From NCBI GenBank assembly GCA_930367215.1, contig OV884058.1, forward strand, positions 104,617,802-104,681,801: a DNA stretch of 64,000 bases, in the 5' to 3' direction. Origin of the DNA: Pollenia angustigena (Eukaryota > Arthropoda > Insecta > Diptera > Polleniidae). Shown here one piece after another: positions 21,285 through 32,661 of this stretch (positions are counted from its first letter, which is position 1; each line of letters begins with the position of its first letter). Position numbers and translations under genes: made by a program. The notes beneath the pieces were generated by a model. It worked only from the letters and a program-made list of their open reading frames with translations. It did not search any database and was not told where the DNA came from.

Positions 21285-22175
21285 TAAGATTTTTTTAAAT
21301 GTGTTCCAAATAAGCTTTTTTTATATGTTTTCCAAATAAGCTTTTAAAAAGCATTCCAAATAAGTTTCAAAAAGCTTTCCAAATAAACTTTCAAAAAGCT
21401 TGTCAAATTTGTATAGTTTTAAGAAAGCTTGTAAAATAAGCTTTTTTACAACTTATCCAACAAGATTTTTGTAAATCTTACCTAACAAGCTTTTTTAAAG
21501 CTTTCCTAACAAGCTTTTGTTAAATCTTATTTAATAAACTTTTCTAAATAGCTTATCAAATAGGTGTTTAAAAAAGTTATTGAAATAAGCTTTTTAGAAA
21601 ACCTATCAAATAAGCTTTTGATATACAGGCCTTTCACACATTCCGATCAAAATGGTCTTAGCTCCATATTTGCATGTCAAATTGAATATGTTTAAGCTTC
21701 TTTAAATTAAAAAGCAACCCACATATATAAAATATGTTGGCTTTCCAAAAAATATGGTAAAATTTTCCTCTACAAAAAGCAGCAGTGAATAACTTTTAGA
21801 AATTCATGTTTGTTTTTTTTTTTGTTTAAAATAATGTAACATTTTGTAAATAAATTAATTTTGTAACAGCTTATACAAATAAGAGCAGAAATGTATATCT
21901 GTGACACGTGCGATAGTGTGTCAAAAGTGCTTTAAAAGCTAATCGTATAAGTTGTAAAGAAAGCTTTTCTAAAAGCTTATCTAATAAGCCTTTCGAATAA
22001 GATTTTTAAATAGTTTTTTTGTAATGTGCTTTTAGGAAGCATACTGATAAGCTGGTCAATTAAGTTTTTTTTTTTAAACCCAACTGAATACACTTTTTAT
22101 CTAGTTAAATACAATTTAAATAACTTATCATACAAGCTTCTTAGATAGTTTTTTAAGTATTTTAGATAAACCATT
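21285..22175. repeat. AAGCTT-rich degenerate palindromic repeat array 1
   Basis: Many diverged copies of AAGCTTATCAAATAAGCTTT are packed at roughly 22-30 bp spacing, mainly 21285-21620 and 21955-22175. Each unit is itself nearly palindromic, because AAGCTT sits at both ends of a TATCAAATA spacer. An unrelated patch separates the two blocks. The same unit forms arrays at 24545, 26330 and 28265. Confidence 0.7.
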
Positions 22176-22433
22176 AAGTAGGCGTCTAAAATTTAAATTT
22201 ATGTTATACAATTATTGAACTGATTTATTTATATTCAAAGTTTTTTCACACTTTGTCCCCTATAAAGAGAGATTTAAAATATTTAACAAATCCATGAAAT
22301 TAATTATGAATAAATATTTTGATTTTTTTTAACACTTTAAAAACGTTAAAATATTCAAATTAATATTTGTCTTTCATTCGAACTAATATTTTTTCTTATT
22401 TCTAAAAATCATAGTTGGGATAAAGAAAAGAAA

Positions 22434-22850
22434 AGGTTTCGACAAGACGGCGCGGCGCAACATGCCAAACACCGCTTAAAATCATCACTTTGTTGAGTGA
22501 AACGCTTGGTGAGCGAATTATCTCAAGAAATGGATCTTGATCACCTCGTCGTTGTGATTTGACAACTTTCGACTACTTTTTGTGCGGGGTCAGTTCTCTG
22601 GTCTATGCTGATAAGTCAGCAACACAGTCAATATTTAACGCACTTTTGACGAAATGTGACCGGGTATGCTCGGGAAAGTGGCGCAAAATTGGACCAACAG
22701 GAGGGCGTACATAACCTGCGGAGGCCAAATGACAACGATTGTTTTTAAACATTAAACGCCATGAAATTTGTGAGTTAATAAAGACAAAATTTTGGTCATT
22801 CCATTTAATTTGTTGTGTTTTATTAAAAAACAGTCTTATGCCTCTAAAAA
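22434..22850 (+). pseudogene. Tc1/mariner transposase C-terminal remnant B
   Basis: It begins RFRQDGAAQHAKHR, the 'WFQQDGA..HTA' block with the second catalytic Asp. A frame break is followed by RRCDLTTFDYFLCGVSSLVY ('PRSCDLTPLDYFLWG') with the third acidic residue, then a degraded C-terminal helix region. The 5' two thirds of the gene and the upstream terminal repeat are gone. The 3' untranslated part (AATAAAGACAAAATTTTGG) is still recognisable. Confidence 0.75.
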
Positions 22851-22859
22851 TAAACACCC

Positions 22860-23840
22860 AATTTTGTAATTGTTACTCCCGGCTGTATGAAACTAAAACT
22901 TTAGAATCTGCTGATCCCTTCTAACTGTTTTGCCTTTCTAGTTGTTATTCTCTAGCATTTAATGATCTTAATTAGGGGTTCTAAAGTTCAAAATTTCCCA
23001 GAAAAGACAGTCAAAATCAATTAATGATTTAAATAGAAACATAAATAAAATGAGAAGCTTTTAAAACTTCTATCAAATTTAAAAACAGAATATACAACTG
23101 ATAATAAATAAAAGAATATTGTTTTCTTGTTTTGTATTTTAAGAATATTTACGAGTTAAACACAGTATTTGAAGAAATAAATTAGAAATGAATAAACAAG
23201 CAAACAAATGAACTGTGTCAGTAGTGCGAAATTTAAAACAGAGTTACTTTTTGTTTAAAAACTGTCAGAGCAGCTTTTAAAAAGAAGTCTATAGAATTTT
23301 AAAGAATTTGTTAAAACAATAAAAATTTACAGTTTTATTTTTTAATTAGATACAGTTTTCAAGTATGTTTTTTTTTCAAAGAGTTAGTTCGTTGTATTGA
23401 CTTTTGACCATAAAATATTTTTTAATATTTATTTTAAATGTTTTGGCTAATAGTGTGCTAAGGTGCTATTATTAATCAGCATTTATTGCTTCATATAAAA
23501 GCTTTATAAACCCTTATCAAAAAGTTATTTTTAGCAAACATTTTAAGAAGTTTGGCATATCGCTCATTTGCTGCCACAACGTCATAAGTCAAAAATCAGC
23601 AATTTCGACTTAATAGCACTAATGCATAGACAATTAGGTGTTGATTATTTCATATGAATATATTGTTAACTCAACTCTTGATGAGCGATATAAGCTTTAA
23701 AGCTTGAAATCTAAATAAGCTTTAAATCCGACTATCGGAGCTGTAGTTAGATTCCCTTTTATAGTATATGGTTTTATTAGTATTGTGGTTATTTTATTGA
23801 ACTATTTATGGTTTTTAATCCAAATTTTTAATATTTTTAA
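22860..23840. other. No gene seen
   Basis: AT-rich sequence, with an isolated pair of AAGCTTTAAA-like units near 23690-23730. No structure or coding signal. Confidence 0.5.
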
Positions 23841-23841
23841 T

Positions 23842-24107
23842 TAGGCTTAAGTTCATTAAATTTAATTTTCATTAAATTATTTTTATGAAGAAAGGAATTT
23901 TACAACATGAAAATTAATTAAAATTTATTTATGGCTGCGAGTGTTAAACGGCAAGCCCTCTGAGGAGATTGAGTGGTTGCAATCGAAACATGTCAGGGTA
24001 ACCTGTCCGTAAACACCTGGGTTCGAGCCCAGATTGAGTCAAGAATGAAAAATTATCAATAAATTTTAATTAATTTTCATGTTGTAAAATTCCTTTCTTG
24101 ATAAAAA
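23842..24107 (+). mobile_element. TIR element with tRNA-like core, copy 1
   Basis: The left arm starts AGGCTTAAGTTCATTAAATT and includes GGAATTTTACAACATGAAAA. The right arm repeats it inverted (TTTTCATGTTGTAAAATTCC) but stops at about 24107, so the outer right end is missing. The centre reads TGGCTGCGAGTGTTAAACGG, resembling a pol III box A of the tRNA type. About 60 bp on comes GGGTTCGAGCCC, a box B. The second copy at 40964-41331 keeps both ends. Confidence 0.7.
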
Positions 24108-24430
24108 TAGTATATGATTTTATATGTGTTCAAATTCATATTTGTCAAAAATTATTATTGATCTTCCCAAAAATGTTAAATATGATTTTCTTCAAAATTA
24201 TTTTTAAATTCCAAAATTATTTCATAAATCTATTTAACTGTAGTAAGATCCCTTTGAGATACACATCCTATATGGCGTTATATGTGTGCAACTCCATATT
24301 TGTCCAAAATGGTCATTGTTCATCTCAAGAAATTTAAAAATTCTAAAATTATTTCAGAAATGATGAAAGGGAGGACCCTTTGGACTACTCATCCCTTAGA
24401 GTGTTATATGTGCAACTCCGGTTGCGTTTT
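24108..24430. repeat. Two diverged tandem units of about 156 bp
   Basis: TATGTGTNCAANTNCATATT plus TGTCAAAAATNATTATTGAT-like sequence occurs near 24126 and 24282, with a third start (TGTGCAACTCCGG) near 24409. Each unit includes AAAATTATTTCA and CCCTTTGAGATAC/CCCTTTGGACTAC. Similar sequence appears at 56460-56620. Confidence 0.5.
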
Positions 24431-24544
24431 TTGTATGGTTAAAAAGCTCTTTTATCTGCAAAATACGCAAGGTTTAAAAATATGGTTAGCGTCTCTGCTA
24501 GCTAAATTCGGATTTGTCTCCCTTAAGACACATGGGAATACTAT

Positions 24545-25475
24545 TGCTTAATCTATATATGAACTTAACATGTAAGCTTCACGGCTTAAAAAAAACTTAA
24601 ACTAAAACGCGTAATAGAAAGCCAAAAATTAAAGCTTTACTGAAACTTAAAAGCTTGAAATTAAAACTTAGCATCTTCGATTTACAAAAAAACTTATAAT
24701 GTAAGCTTTACAGAAAGCTTATCAATTAAGTTTTACGGAAAGCTTATCTAAAAAGTTTTACAGAAAACTTATCATTTAAGCTGTACAAAAAGCTATTAGC
24801 TTAGCCAACAGCTTTTCTAGTAAGCTTTACAGATAGTTTATCAAATACATTTTACAAAAAACTTATTAAATAACATTTACAGAAAGCTTATTATAACAAC
24901 TTCTTAGATAGCTTATAAAATAAGCTTCATAAAAATCTTATAAAAAGCTGTACATAAATCCATAAATAAAGCCTAAAAAAATTGGCTTAGGAGAAAGCCT
25001 TTGAAAATAACTTTACAGAAAACTTATCCCATAAGCTTAAATAAAGCTTTACAAAAGATATAGAAGCTTAACAGAAAACTTGTCGTATAAACTTTTTCTT
25101 AACTAATTTTTATATTCTACTTTTTTAAGTTTTATCTTTTAAGCTTAATGGAAACTTTATCACGTAAGCTGTATGAAAAAGCTTATCCCATAAGTTAACA
25201 GATAGCTTTAAAAAGGGTATAAAAGCTTTACAGAAAACTTGTCGTATACATTTTTTTTATATTCTCTTTTTCTTAATGTTCTATCTTTTTAGCTTTATGA
25301 TTACTTTATCAAGTAAGCTTTATGAAAAAGCTTATACCATAAGTTAAAAATAGCTTTACAAAAGGTATAAAAGCTTTGAAGAAAACTTGTCTTAAAAACT
25401 TTTTTTTTACAAACTTTTATATTCTACTTTCTTTTTAATCTTTTATCTTTTAAGCTTTATGGAAACTTAATCAAA
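24545..25475. repeat. AAGCTT-rich degenerate palindromic repeat array 2
   Basis: This is a dense array of AAGCTTTACAGAAAGCTTAT-like units, each beginning and ending in AAGCTT or AAGTTT. From about 25040 a longer period appears. The series AAGCTTTACAGAAAACTTGT, then a T-rich stretch, 'TTATATTCT' and 'TTTATCTTTTTAGCTTTATG', repeats near 25067, 25220 and 25370, giving a higher-order unit of about 150 bp. Confidence 0.7.
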
Positions 25476-25820
25476 TAAACTTAATGAATAATTAAAAAAA
25501 AAATAGAAATCAACCTAATTTCCCCTTTTAAACAAAATATGCCACAAAATATTTTCCACATCATTAATTAACTGAACAATTACAAAGCTATTTTTAGGAT
25601 GCCGAAGAGCTTCTATTTCATAAATAATGATTGTGTCAATTTATTTCTATTTCATTTGGCCGCATAAAAGGCCATTACATAGAAGTTTTTAATATACATT
25701 TTTTTTTGTTTATTAAGAGTCTTCATTATTAACGGCTTCTTTCTTACAATTTATCAATTAATTATTTAAAAGTGTGTGCGTTTGCGTTTAACTCTGCTTT
25801 GTGTTTAAAAAATTTATTTT
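25476..25820. other. No gene seen; leads into splice signal
   Basis: AT-rich DNA with pyrimidine-rich sequence near its right end, merging with the acceptor tract at 25821. Confidence 0.5.
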
Positions 25821-25856
25821 CATCTCCCTCTTTTTTCTTTCTATTTGCAGGTAAGT
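25821..25856 (+). other. Strong candidate recursive splice (ratchet) site
   Basis: CATCTCCCTCTTTTTTCTTT then CTATTTGCAG is followed directly by GTAAGT at 25851. A long uninterrupted pyrimidine tract and an ideal 3' acceptor touch an ideal 5' donor with no exon between. In insects this composite site lets a very long intron be removed in steps. It implies a plus-strand gene whose intron spans this part of the window. Neither the upstream exon nor the final downstream exon was identified. Confidence 0.65.
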
Positions 25857-25935
25857 GCTAAATATTTGTGTCAACCCAATAGCCGACCGTCTAAACAAAT
25901 ACGACTTGAAAGTCATGAATTCGTTACTAATGAAC
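25851..25935 (+). CDS. Candidate 85-nt exon following the ratchet site
   Basis: If the acceptor at 25850 is used conventionally, an exon of 85 nt ends at a good donor, GAAC|GTGAGT (25936). One of three frames is open throughout and reads VSAKYLCQPNSRPSKQ, then IRLESHEFVTNE. The composition is more protein-like than surrounding AT-rich frames. Alternatively it is a 5' leader exon with an ATG at 25916 (MNSLLMN) just before the donor. Its length is not a multiple of three, so including or skipping it would change the frame. An open frame this short can occur by chance, and I do not recognise the protein. The double signal would suit a 'recursive exon', either skipped after ratcheting or retained. 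Confidence 0.4.
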
Positions 25936-25944
25936 GTGAGTAAA

Positions 25945-26329
25945 ATAGAAAAAAATTTTGTTGTGTGTTGTTGTTTTTTTTTTTAATAAGAACCTGCTAA
26001 GCTTTTTGAAAAGCTTTACTCGCTTGCTATTAAATCTTGTCATCATCATCTTCATCATCACAATTATGCTCGTCATCGTCCAAATAATAATAAAGTACGT
26101 GAACTAGTGGATTATACGTTTTTCTTATGTTCTGTGTCTTCAAAGTGCGACTTTATTAAAAAAATCTGTACATGTTGTACGAGTGTTTGTCTCAAGTCAA
26201 GTAATGCCGCAATTATTATTGGCCTTAAGACATTGGCCATAATATTAATATTGTATAAACAATTTAAAAGTGGTATTGACAACAAGAACTTGGTGACAGT
26301 AACTACGTAGAATGAGAACTTGAAAGCAT
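25945..26329. other. Intron-like sequence with CAT/ATC triplets
   Basis: A short CATCATCATCTTCATCATC run lies at 26041-26059. The 67-codon open frame at 26107-26310 shows no motif. No gene is supported. Confidence 0.45.
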
Positions 26330-27235
26330 CTTGTAAAATAACCTTTTGTTGAAGTTCGCTTTTAAAATACTCTGCTTTAAAGAAAGCTTTTAGATATTTA
26401 TATAAATCTTTTGGAAAGACTTACAGAATAATAATTATTGAACATGTTTCTAAAATTATCTAAAGTAAAGACAAATTTAAAAAAAAGATATGCCATTTTT
26501 TTTTCCAAAAGTTTCAGTAAGTTTACCAAAAAAGCGTTAGTAAAATCTTATCTAAAAAGGTTTGTGGAAAACGTGTAAGCTTTAAAATTTTTTTTAAAAT
26601 ATGCCTTAAGAAACGCTTATCAACTGAGCTTTTTAGAGAGCTAATGCAAAAAGTCTTAGAAAGCTTTTCCAATAATCCTTTTAAAAAGCTTATCAATCAG
26701 CTTTGTAAAAAGCTTGTCAAAAAGATTTTCTAAAGATTAGTCAAAAGCTGATAAAATAAGCTTTCTAAAAAACTGATTAAAGAAGCTTTGTAAAAAGCTG
26801 ATTAAAAAAGCTTTGTAAAAAGCTGATTAAATAAGCTTTTAAAAAAGCTAAAAAAAAATCTGGTCAAATAAGCTTTGGAAAAACCTTTCTTAAGAGCTTG
26901 TCAAATATGCTTTTTAGAAAAAGCGTTTTAAAAAGCTTTTCAAATAAGGTTTTTATAAAGCTTATCAAAGAAGCTTTTAAGAAAGCTTATCAAAGAAGCT
27001 TTTTAGAGGATTACTAAAAAAGCTTTTTTTGAAAGAATTATCAAACCGGTCTTAATTAAGTTTTTTAGAATGCCTTTTAAATAAGCTTTTAAGAAACCTT
27101 TTTCATAGCCTTTTAAGAAAGCTGGTCGAATAAGCTTTTTAGCAAGCGTATAATATGAGCTTTTTAGAAATCTTAAAAGAAAAGCTTTATAAAAAAGTAT
27201 TAAATAAGAAAACTTTAAGGAATGCGCTTGGATTA
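26330..27235. repeat. AAGCTT-rich degenerate palindromic repeat array 3
   Basis: This is the most regular of the arrays. Around 26775-26840 the unit AAGCTTTGTAAAAAGCTGAT repeats almost perfectly at 25 bp. Elsewhere units alternate AAGCTTATCAAAGAAGCTTT and related forms at 22-26 bp. The block begins about 400 bp downstream of the candidate exon at 25851-25935. Confidence 0.75.
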
Positions 27236-28264
27236 CTAAACTTTTGTTGTAGGGTGTCAGCCAAGTTAAACATCATTAAAATTAGGCTCTCAACATGCTT
27301 CAAACACATTTCTAAGTAAATTGACGCCTGACTTGTCTGTGTGTCTATTCTCTACGTTTTTTTTGCTTCTCATTTTTTCAATAACTACATTTTTTTCTAC
27401 ACTTCAATTCAATTCACTTCAGTTCAAACCAAAAATAGTTACAAGAAGTCAATTTTATTTATAAAATAAATATAAAAATACAATGGAAAAATTTTTAGAA
27501 AACAAAAAAAGAAAATAAAATAAATACAAACAATTTTTTTTTTTTTTTGCATTATGTGGCGTGCAACTTGCATTTGTGCAGCAAAAAATTTGTTTCCAAT
27601 GTAATGTTGCGGCATTGCATACAATTTATAGGTCAGTAGTAACAAATTTGCCATAAAATGTAGGCGAATACATGTTTAAAATTTATAAATTTTTATCTGT
27701 TTTTCAAAAATAAAATAAAGAAAAAAGTTGGAAAGAACAACTTTAAAAGAAAATTGAGTTATTAAATCCCAAAAACAGAAATCAAGAAAATCAATTGTGT
27801 TCTTTTAAAGGCAATTTTCTTTTCTTTTATTAGTATGATTTTCTGATTTAAGATGCCAGTTATTGTTGGTGTAGTGGGCATTTTCAACATTTCTCTTATG
27901 AATTAAACATGGATTTTTTGTGGTTGAAGCCAAACTTGGGATGGTGTGTGTGCTGGGGCTGTTTCTTGAAAAATCTAGACAATAATCGCCAAAAAATAAT
28001 TGTAATTGACAAAAAATATTGTTTAGATTTTTTCTCACAAAATTAACCAAAACGCAATTGTTAAAAATAATTGTATGAATTATGCAGTCATAAAAAATGG
28101 GTGTTGGAAGCAAAAACTTTTTTTTATGGGTCTTGAATTGGCGGTTGCAAAATGCATTTAGGAGAGAGTTGGAAACTCATATGATGGGTAAACACTTTCT
28201 AATATATCTAACAAATGTTGAAGAAATCTTAATAAATAATTACATAAGTATAATAAATATATGA
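27236..28264. other. No gene seen
   Basis: AT-rich sequence with a T-run at 27533-27549. Minus-strand open frames of 71 and 102 codons (27439-27654 and 27805-28113) are low-complexity or featureless, and I do not support them. Confidence 0.5.
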
Positions 28265-29300
28265 GTATGTAGCTTTACGTAAAGGCTAAAATTTACCAGC
28301 TTTATAAAAAGCTTAAAAAATTAACTTTCTGAAAAAAATATGGTAAATAATAAATTTAATAAAAAATGTTCTATAGATAAAAAGCAAAGCTTCCTCGAAA
28401 GACTTTTTTCATAAGCTTGAGCGAAGCATTATTCAATTTACTCTGTAAACAGCTTCTTTTTCATAAGCTTTACCAAACTTTTGCTGTACAAAATTTAGGA
28501 AAATATTTATTGTTTTTACTTTTGTTAAAACTAATTTCAACAAAAGTAAAGAATAAAATCAACTTTGTTTTTAATTTTTTTAGAAAATATTTATATATCA
28601 GACTCTCTCTGTCAAAGACTAGAAAACTTTTTTGGTAGCTTTTTCTGAAAAGCTTTGGGTAAAGCTTTTTACATGTAATATAAAACTAGTTCAAAGGAAG
28701 AGCTAATTAATAACCTTACTGAATATCATACCAAATGGGCTTTATCAAGCTTTTGTGTTAGATTTTTAAATAAGCTCGTGCATGGCTATGGAATTTAATA
28801 TTTCAAAAAGTTTTTACGCAAAATTTGTAAAATTTTTCAATCAAATAAATTTCCTGTAAGTTTTGAAATATTTTAAATATTTTTTCAAAAGTGTTGTTGA
28901 TAAACTTAAAATACTTTAATTAAGTTTTTTTTTAGTCTTTTATAAGTGTTTTAGATAATTTTAAAATACTTTTTTAAAGTGTTTTTCTTATTTTTTTTAT
29001 TGAAAGTAAATGATTTTTTTTAATAACATTAAAAAAAGCTTTTCAAATCCTTATTGTAAAAGCTTAATAAGTCTAATTCAATGGGCTAAAAATAAATCTT
29101 TGTCTTAAGTCTTACAAAAGCTTATTAAAGCTTATTTAAAACTATTGTATAAAAAGCTTAAAAAATGTTGTAAAGAGAGCTTTTTATATAAACTTTACTT
29201 TGAACAAACTTTAAATTTATTAAATAAAACCTTATTTAGCTCATAAATAATTAAATTAAAAGCTTATTCAATAAACTTTATTTGAGTTTAAAAAGAATCA
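28265..29300. repeat. AAGCTT-rich degenerate palindromic repeat array 4
   Basis: Loosely spaced AAGCTTTATAAAAAGCTTAA-type units occupy about 28265-28400, 28420-28480, 28640-28790 and 29030-29300. They are more diverged and more interrupted than in arrays 2 and 3. Confidence 0.55.
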
Positions 29301-29317
29301 TTATAGAAAGTTTTTAT

Positions 29318-30020
29318 ATCCACACCACAATAGTGGAGAGGGTATTATGCATTTGTGCTGATGTGTGTAACGCCTTAAAAAAGTGGTCCTAGACCCACCT
29401 TAAAGTATACCGATCTACTCAGAATCACTTTCTGAGTCGAGCTAACGACGTCCGTCCGGCTGGCTGGCAGGCTGGCTGTCCATGTAACCTTGTGCGCAAA
29501 GTACAAGTCGCAATTTTGGAGATAATTTGATAAAATTTGGGTCATAGGTTCTTATTGGCACAAGGACCAAGCCTATTGAAAATGGGCCGAATCGTAGGAC
29601 CACGAGGGAAGAAAGTGAAGAATTTCTTCATCTCAGAAACTATCAAACCAATTTTAATGAAATTTAAAAGAAAGATAGAACCATATCTTTATGGACACAA
29701 AATGTATAAATTAAAAAAAAAAATCGGACCACGAGGGGAGATAGGGGCAATTTCTGCCTCTCAACCCGATTTTAATGAAATTTAAAACAGATAGATCCAT
29801 ATCTATAGGGACACATTAGCTATACAGTTTTTAGAAATAGGACCAAGCGGAGGCAGGGGGCAATTTCTGCCTCTCACAAACTTTCAAACCGATTTTCATG
29901 AAGTTTATAAACATGGATAAATCCATATTAATATGTACACATAAGCATGATGTGTTATTAAATTCTGTGGTGTAGGGTATCATATGGTCGGGCTTGACCG
30001 ACTATACTTTCTTACTTGTT
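29318..30020 (-). repeat. Dispersed fly repeat ending 'AAACAAGTAAGAAAGTATAG'
   Basis: On the minus strand it opens AAACAAGTAAGAAAGTATAG and then GGTCAAGCCCGACCATATGA. It ends near TCCACTATTGTGGTGTGGAT. Inside are three diverged units around GGACCACGAGGGGAG/GGACCAAGCGGAGGC (about 29596, 29728 and 29850). A simple run of GTCCG/GGCTGGC/GGCAGGC occurs at 29450-29485. The overall layout, with a conserved lead and a GTCC/GGCT simple repeat, resembles fly interspersed elements of the mini-me/DINE-1 type. That family name is tentative. Confidence 0.55.
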
Positions 30021-31920
30021 TTTGTTACCGTTGTTAAAGTCTTTAACAATGTGTTTGATAAAAAGTTTTTTTTTGTAAATAATTTTGATTAGAAGTTTTT
30101 TTTAAGTTATTTTGTAGAAATGTCTTTAAAAAGATGGCTTCTTGAATAAGTTTTATATTAATTAAGCAAAATCCTTTATTAAAAGTTTTATTATTTATTT
30201 TTATAAAAAAAAAAATACTTTATATTAGATTACTAAACTTTGCAAAATATGTACTTAGATTTTTTTTAAAGCTTTATAATTAAGATTGTTAGAAATAATT
30301 TTAACGGCAAGTTGCATCAAGTTCAGTTGTAATTAACTATTAAAATAGGTTTCATTTAATAGTATGTATAATAATTGACAGTAATAGTTAAAGAATAATT
30401 AACTTTAACTGAGCTGAGTGAAATTGGCCGTAATCATAACGTAACGAAACGTTGAGACGAAAGCTTTCTGTAAAATAATTTTCTAAATTTATTTCTAAGT
30501 GTATTAAATAAAGTTTTTTTTTTAACGATAATGGGATTTAGTTTCCTCTGAACTAAATTAAAAGCTTTTTAAATAAAACTCATTTAAAGCTTTAAAATCC
30601 AACTTTTTATTAAACAAATAAAAAAAAGTATTACAAGTTTTTAAAGTAATTTATTGTATCATACCTCTTTAAAAACAAAACTTAAATTTCACCGCTAACA
30701 AATAAAGCAGCTTAAAAAATGTGCTTAAATTAAAACTCTCATGGCATTAAATAAATTTTGCTCAAACATCCAAACTCCGTTAAATAAAATTTAAAAACGT
30801 TATATATTTTCCAAAAGATCATCTTACAATAATCTTTAAAATATTTCGATTAGATTAACGCTTTTCTCAAAAAAACTAAACTGAAATTAAAGAAATAAAC
30901 ACTTGAAAGCTTTTAAAGTTTAAGAGAAAAAAAAATATTCAAATGCTTGTAACGGCAAATATTTTCATACATTTTTTGGTCATAAAATCTATTGTAGAAA
31001 AAAAGCTGGCAGATTAGCACAATTTAAGCAGACCGATAAAACCATTTAAAAAAAGAAACTACTGATACAATTATCCTTGAACTGCCTTTAAAAAAAGCAA
31101 CAACAGCAATAAAAACAAATCTCTACAACAAATCCACCGTTAAATAAAACTACACTCGTATGATGCTTTTTTCTTTCTTAAGCTGCTTCCAAGTTATTAG
31201 AACACCTTGAGCTGCTACATATTTGCAACAACAAATGCATTCATAAACTCTCAAGAAACTCTGCAAGACGTCATCATCAACAACTTCGTCCAAAGGCCCA
31301 TAAACTTACAATTCGAACGGAAAAGCAAAAAATTGCCAACATATGACGGCAAACGCCACTTGTTTTTCATGGCAGCAAAAGAAAATATTTTATTTTCCTC
31401 TTATTCAAAAAAAAACAACTTTAGCATTTGAAAAGCTAGATAAAAAAATAGTGCAATGGTGATAAACCAACCAGTCAACGATGCAACACTAGTATTTGCA
31501 GCATCAACAGCTCGAGTATTTAGGCATTCAACCATTCAAGCGTTTTAAGTGTTTGTATTTGCTGCTGGTAGCAAATGATTCTTTATTGCTAACACAACAA
31601 ATGTCATTTATATAAAGAGTATTTTATATGGTAGCAAAAAATAAAACAAAATTACAAAAAAAATCTCAAATATATAAATAATCGCTGAAGTCAGAGAAAA
31701 CAAACCATAAATGTATGAAATGGTCATCATTCAATAAACTGACACATGCTGATAATTTAAAATTTGCTAAATAATAGTCTTTGAACGCTACACTAAGGGC
31801 TACCAGTTTCGACCAGTTTAAAATCTGACTACTTTCCGAGAAGCCCCAAACAAAAAAATTAACAAATGAATTGCAGAAATATTTAAAAAAAAAGTCATGG
31901 CAATTTTTATATTGAAACTA
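30021..31920. other. Non-coding stretch, no gene supported
   Basis: AT-rich, with occasional AAGCTTT units that continue the array at 28265 in diluted form. A region at about 31080-31640 has more complex, less AT-biased sequence with CAA/ACA runs. Its plus-strand open frame at 31207-31431 shows no domain. It could be regulatory sequence, but nothing specific is visible. Confidence 0.45.
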
Positions 31921-32027
31921 ATTCCTTAAGTCTAGTTTACACGGTAAAACAATGTATAACGACTTTTTAGAATCAAAATAATTTAAAATTATAAATAAAT
32001 AAAAGTCTGTTGCAAAAACAGACTCGT

Positions 32028-32661
32028 TAAGGAGCATATAGACGACATGTTTTTGTCATCTGACATGTCAAATTTCCCACTGCAAAACACATACATGTCG
32101 TGTGTTACCTTTTTAACTTTGCTTCTGTAAAAGTCAGACGCAAAGTCATCTGACAAAATTTCAATTAGAGCGTGCTCTATTTTCTTCTGACAAACCATCT
32201 GACATCAGAAATCTATGCCGGGAAGAAACTGGCAGCGGCGTCAACTATTGACGGAATCATTAGCCGGCTGAAGTTAATATTTTACAATACCAAGATATGT
32301 ATGCTCATCTCACCATTGAATAGAATGTATGTAAATATAAACATAAAAACCGTTTAATTATAAAATTCTAAATTGGTATCTTTAAAATAAAAGAAAAAAT
32401 TTTTAAAATGGCTAAATTATTTTACGGCGCAAATAAATATTATCGTGGCGGCAGCAAGCTATTTTGAAACCGAGAACTACTTTGGTTTCTGCAATGCGAA
32501 AAAAACCAGAGACAATGTCAGAAGCAAATTACATGTACGTTTGTGACCGAATATTATAAACCTTATGTAAAACAGCAATTTTGACAGACATGAACAATTA
32601 CATGTGACTTGAAAATTTGACATGTCAGATGACAAATACATGTCGTGTACGGGCGCCTTTA
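32028..32661. mobile_element. 634-bp MITE with about 45-bp terminal inverted repeats
   Basis: Both ends contain ACGACATGT, TTTGTCATCTGACATG and TCAAATTT in inverted orientation (32042-32075 and 32614-32648), with looser outer bases (AAGGAGCATATAG and AAAGGCGCCCGTAC). The centre holds a short GC-richer patch (32215-32275) with CGGGAAGAAACTGGCAGCGG. No transposase. It lies 100 bp right of a CTAGTTTACAC terminus at 31928, and the matching opposite terminus GTGTAAACTAG-like is at 35818-35838, so it may sit inside a much larger composite. Confidence 0.7.

Noticed and set aside
31207..31431. 74-codon plus-strand open frame in a less AT-rich patch
   Set aside because: Reads somewhat protein-like, but has no domain, no neighbouring splice signals and no second supporting line.
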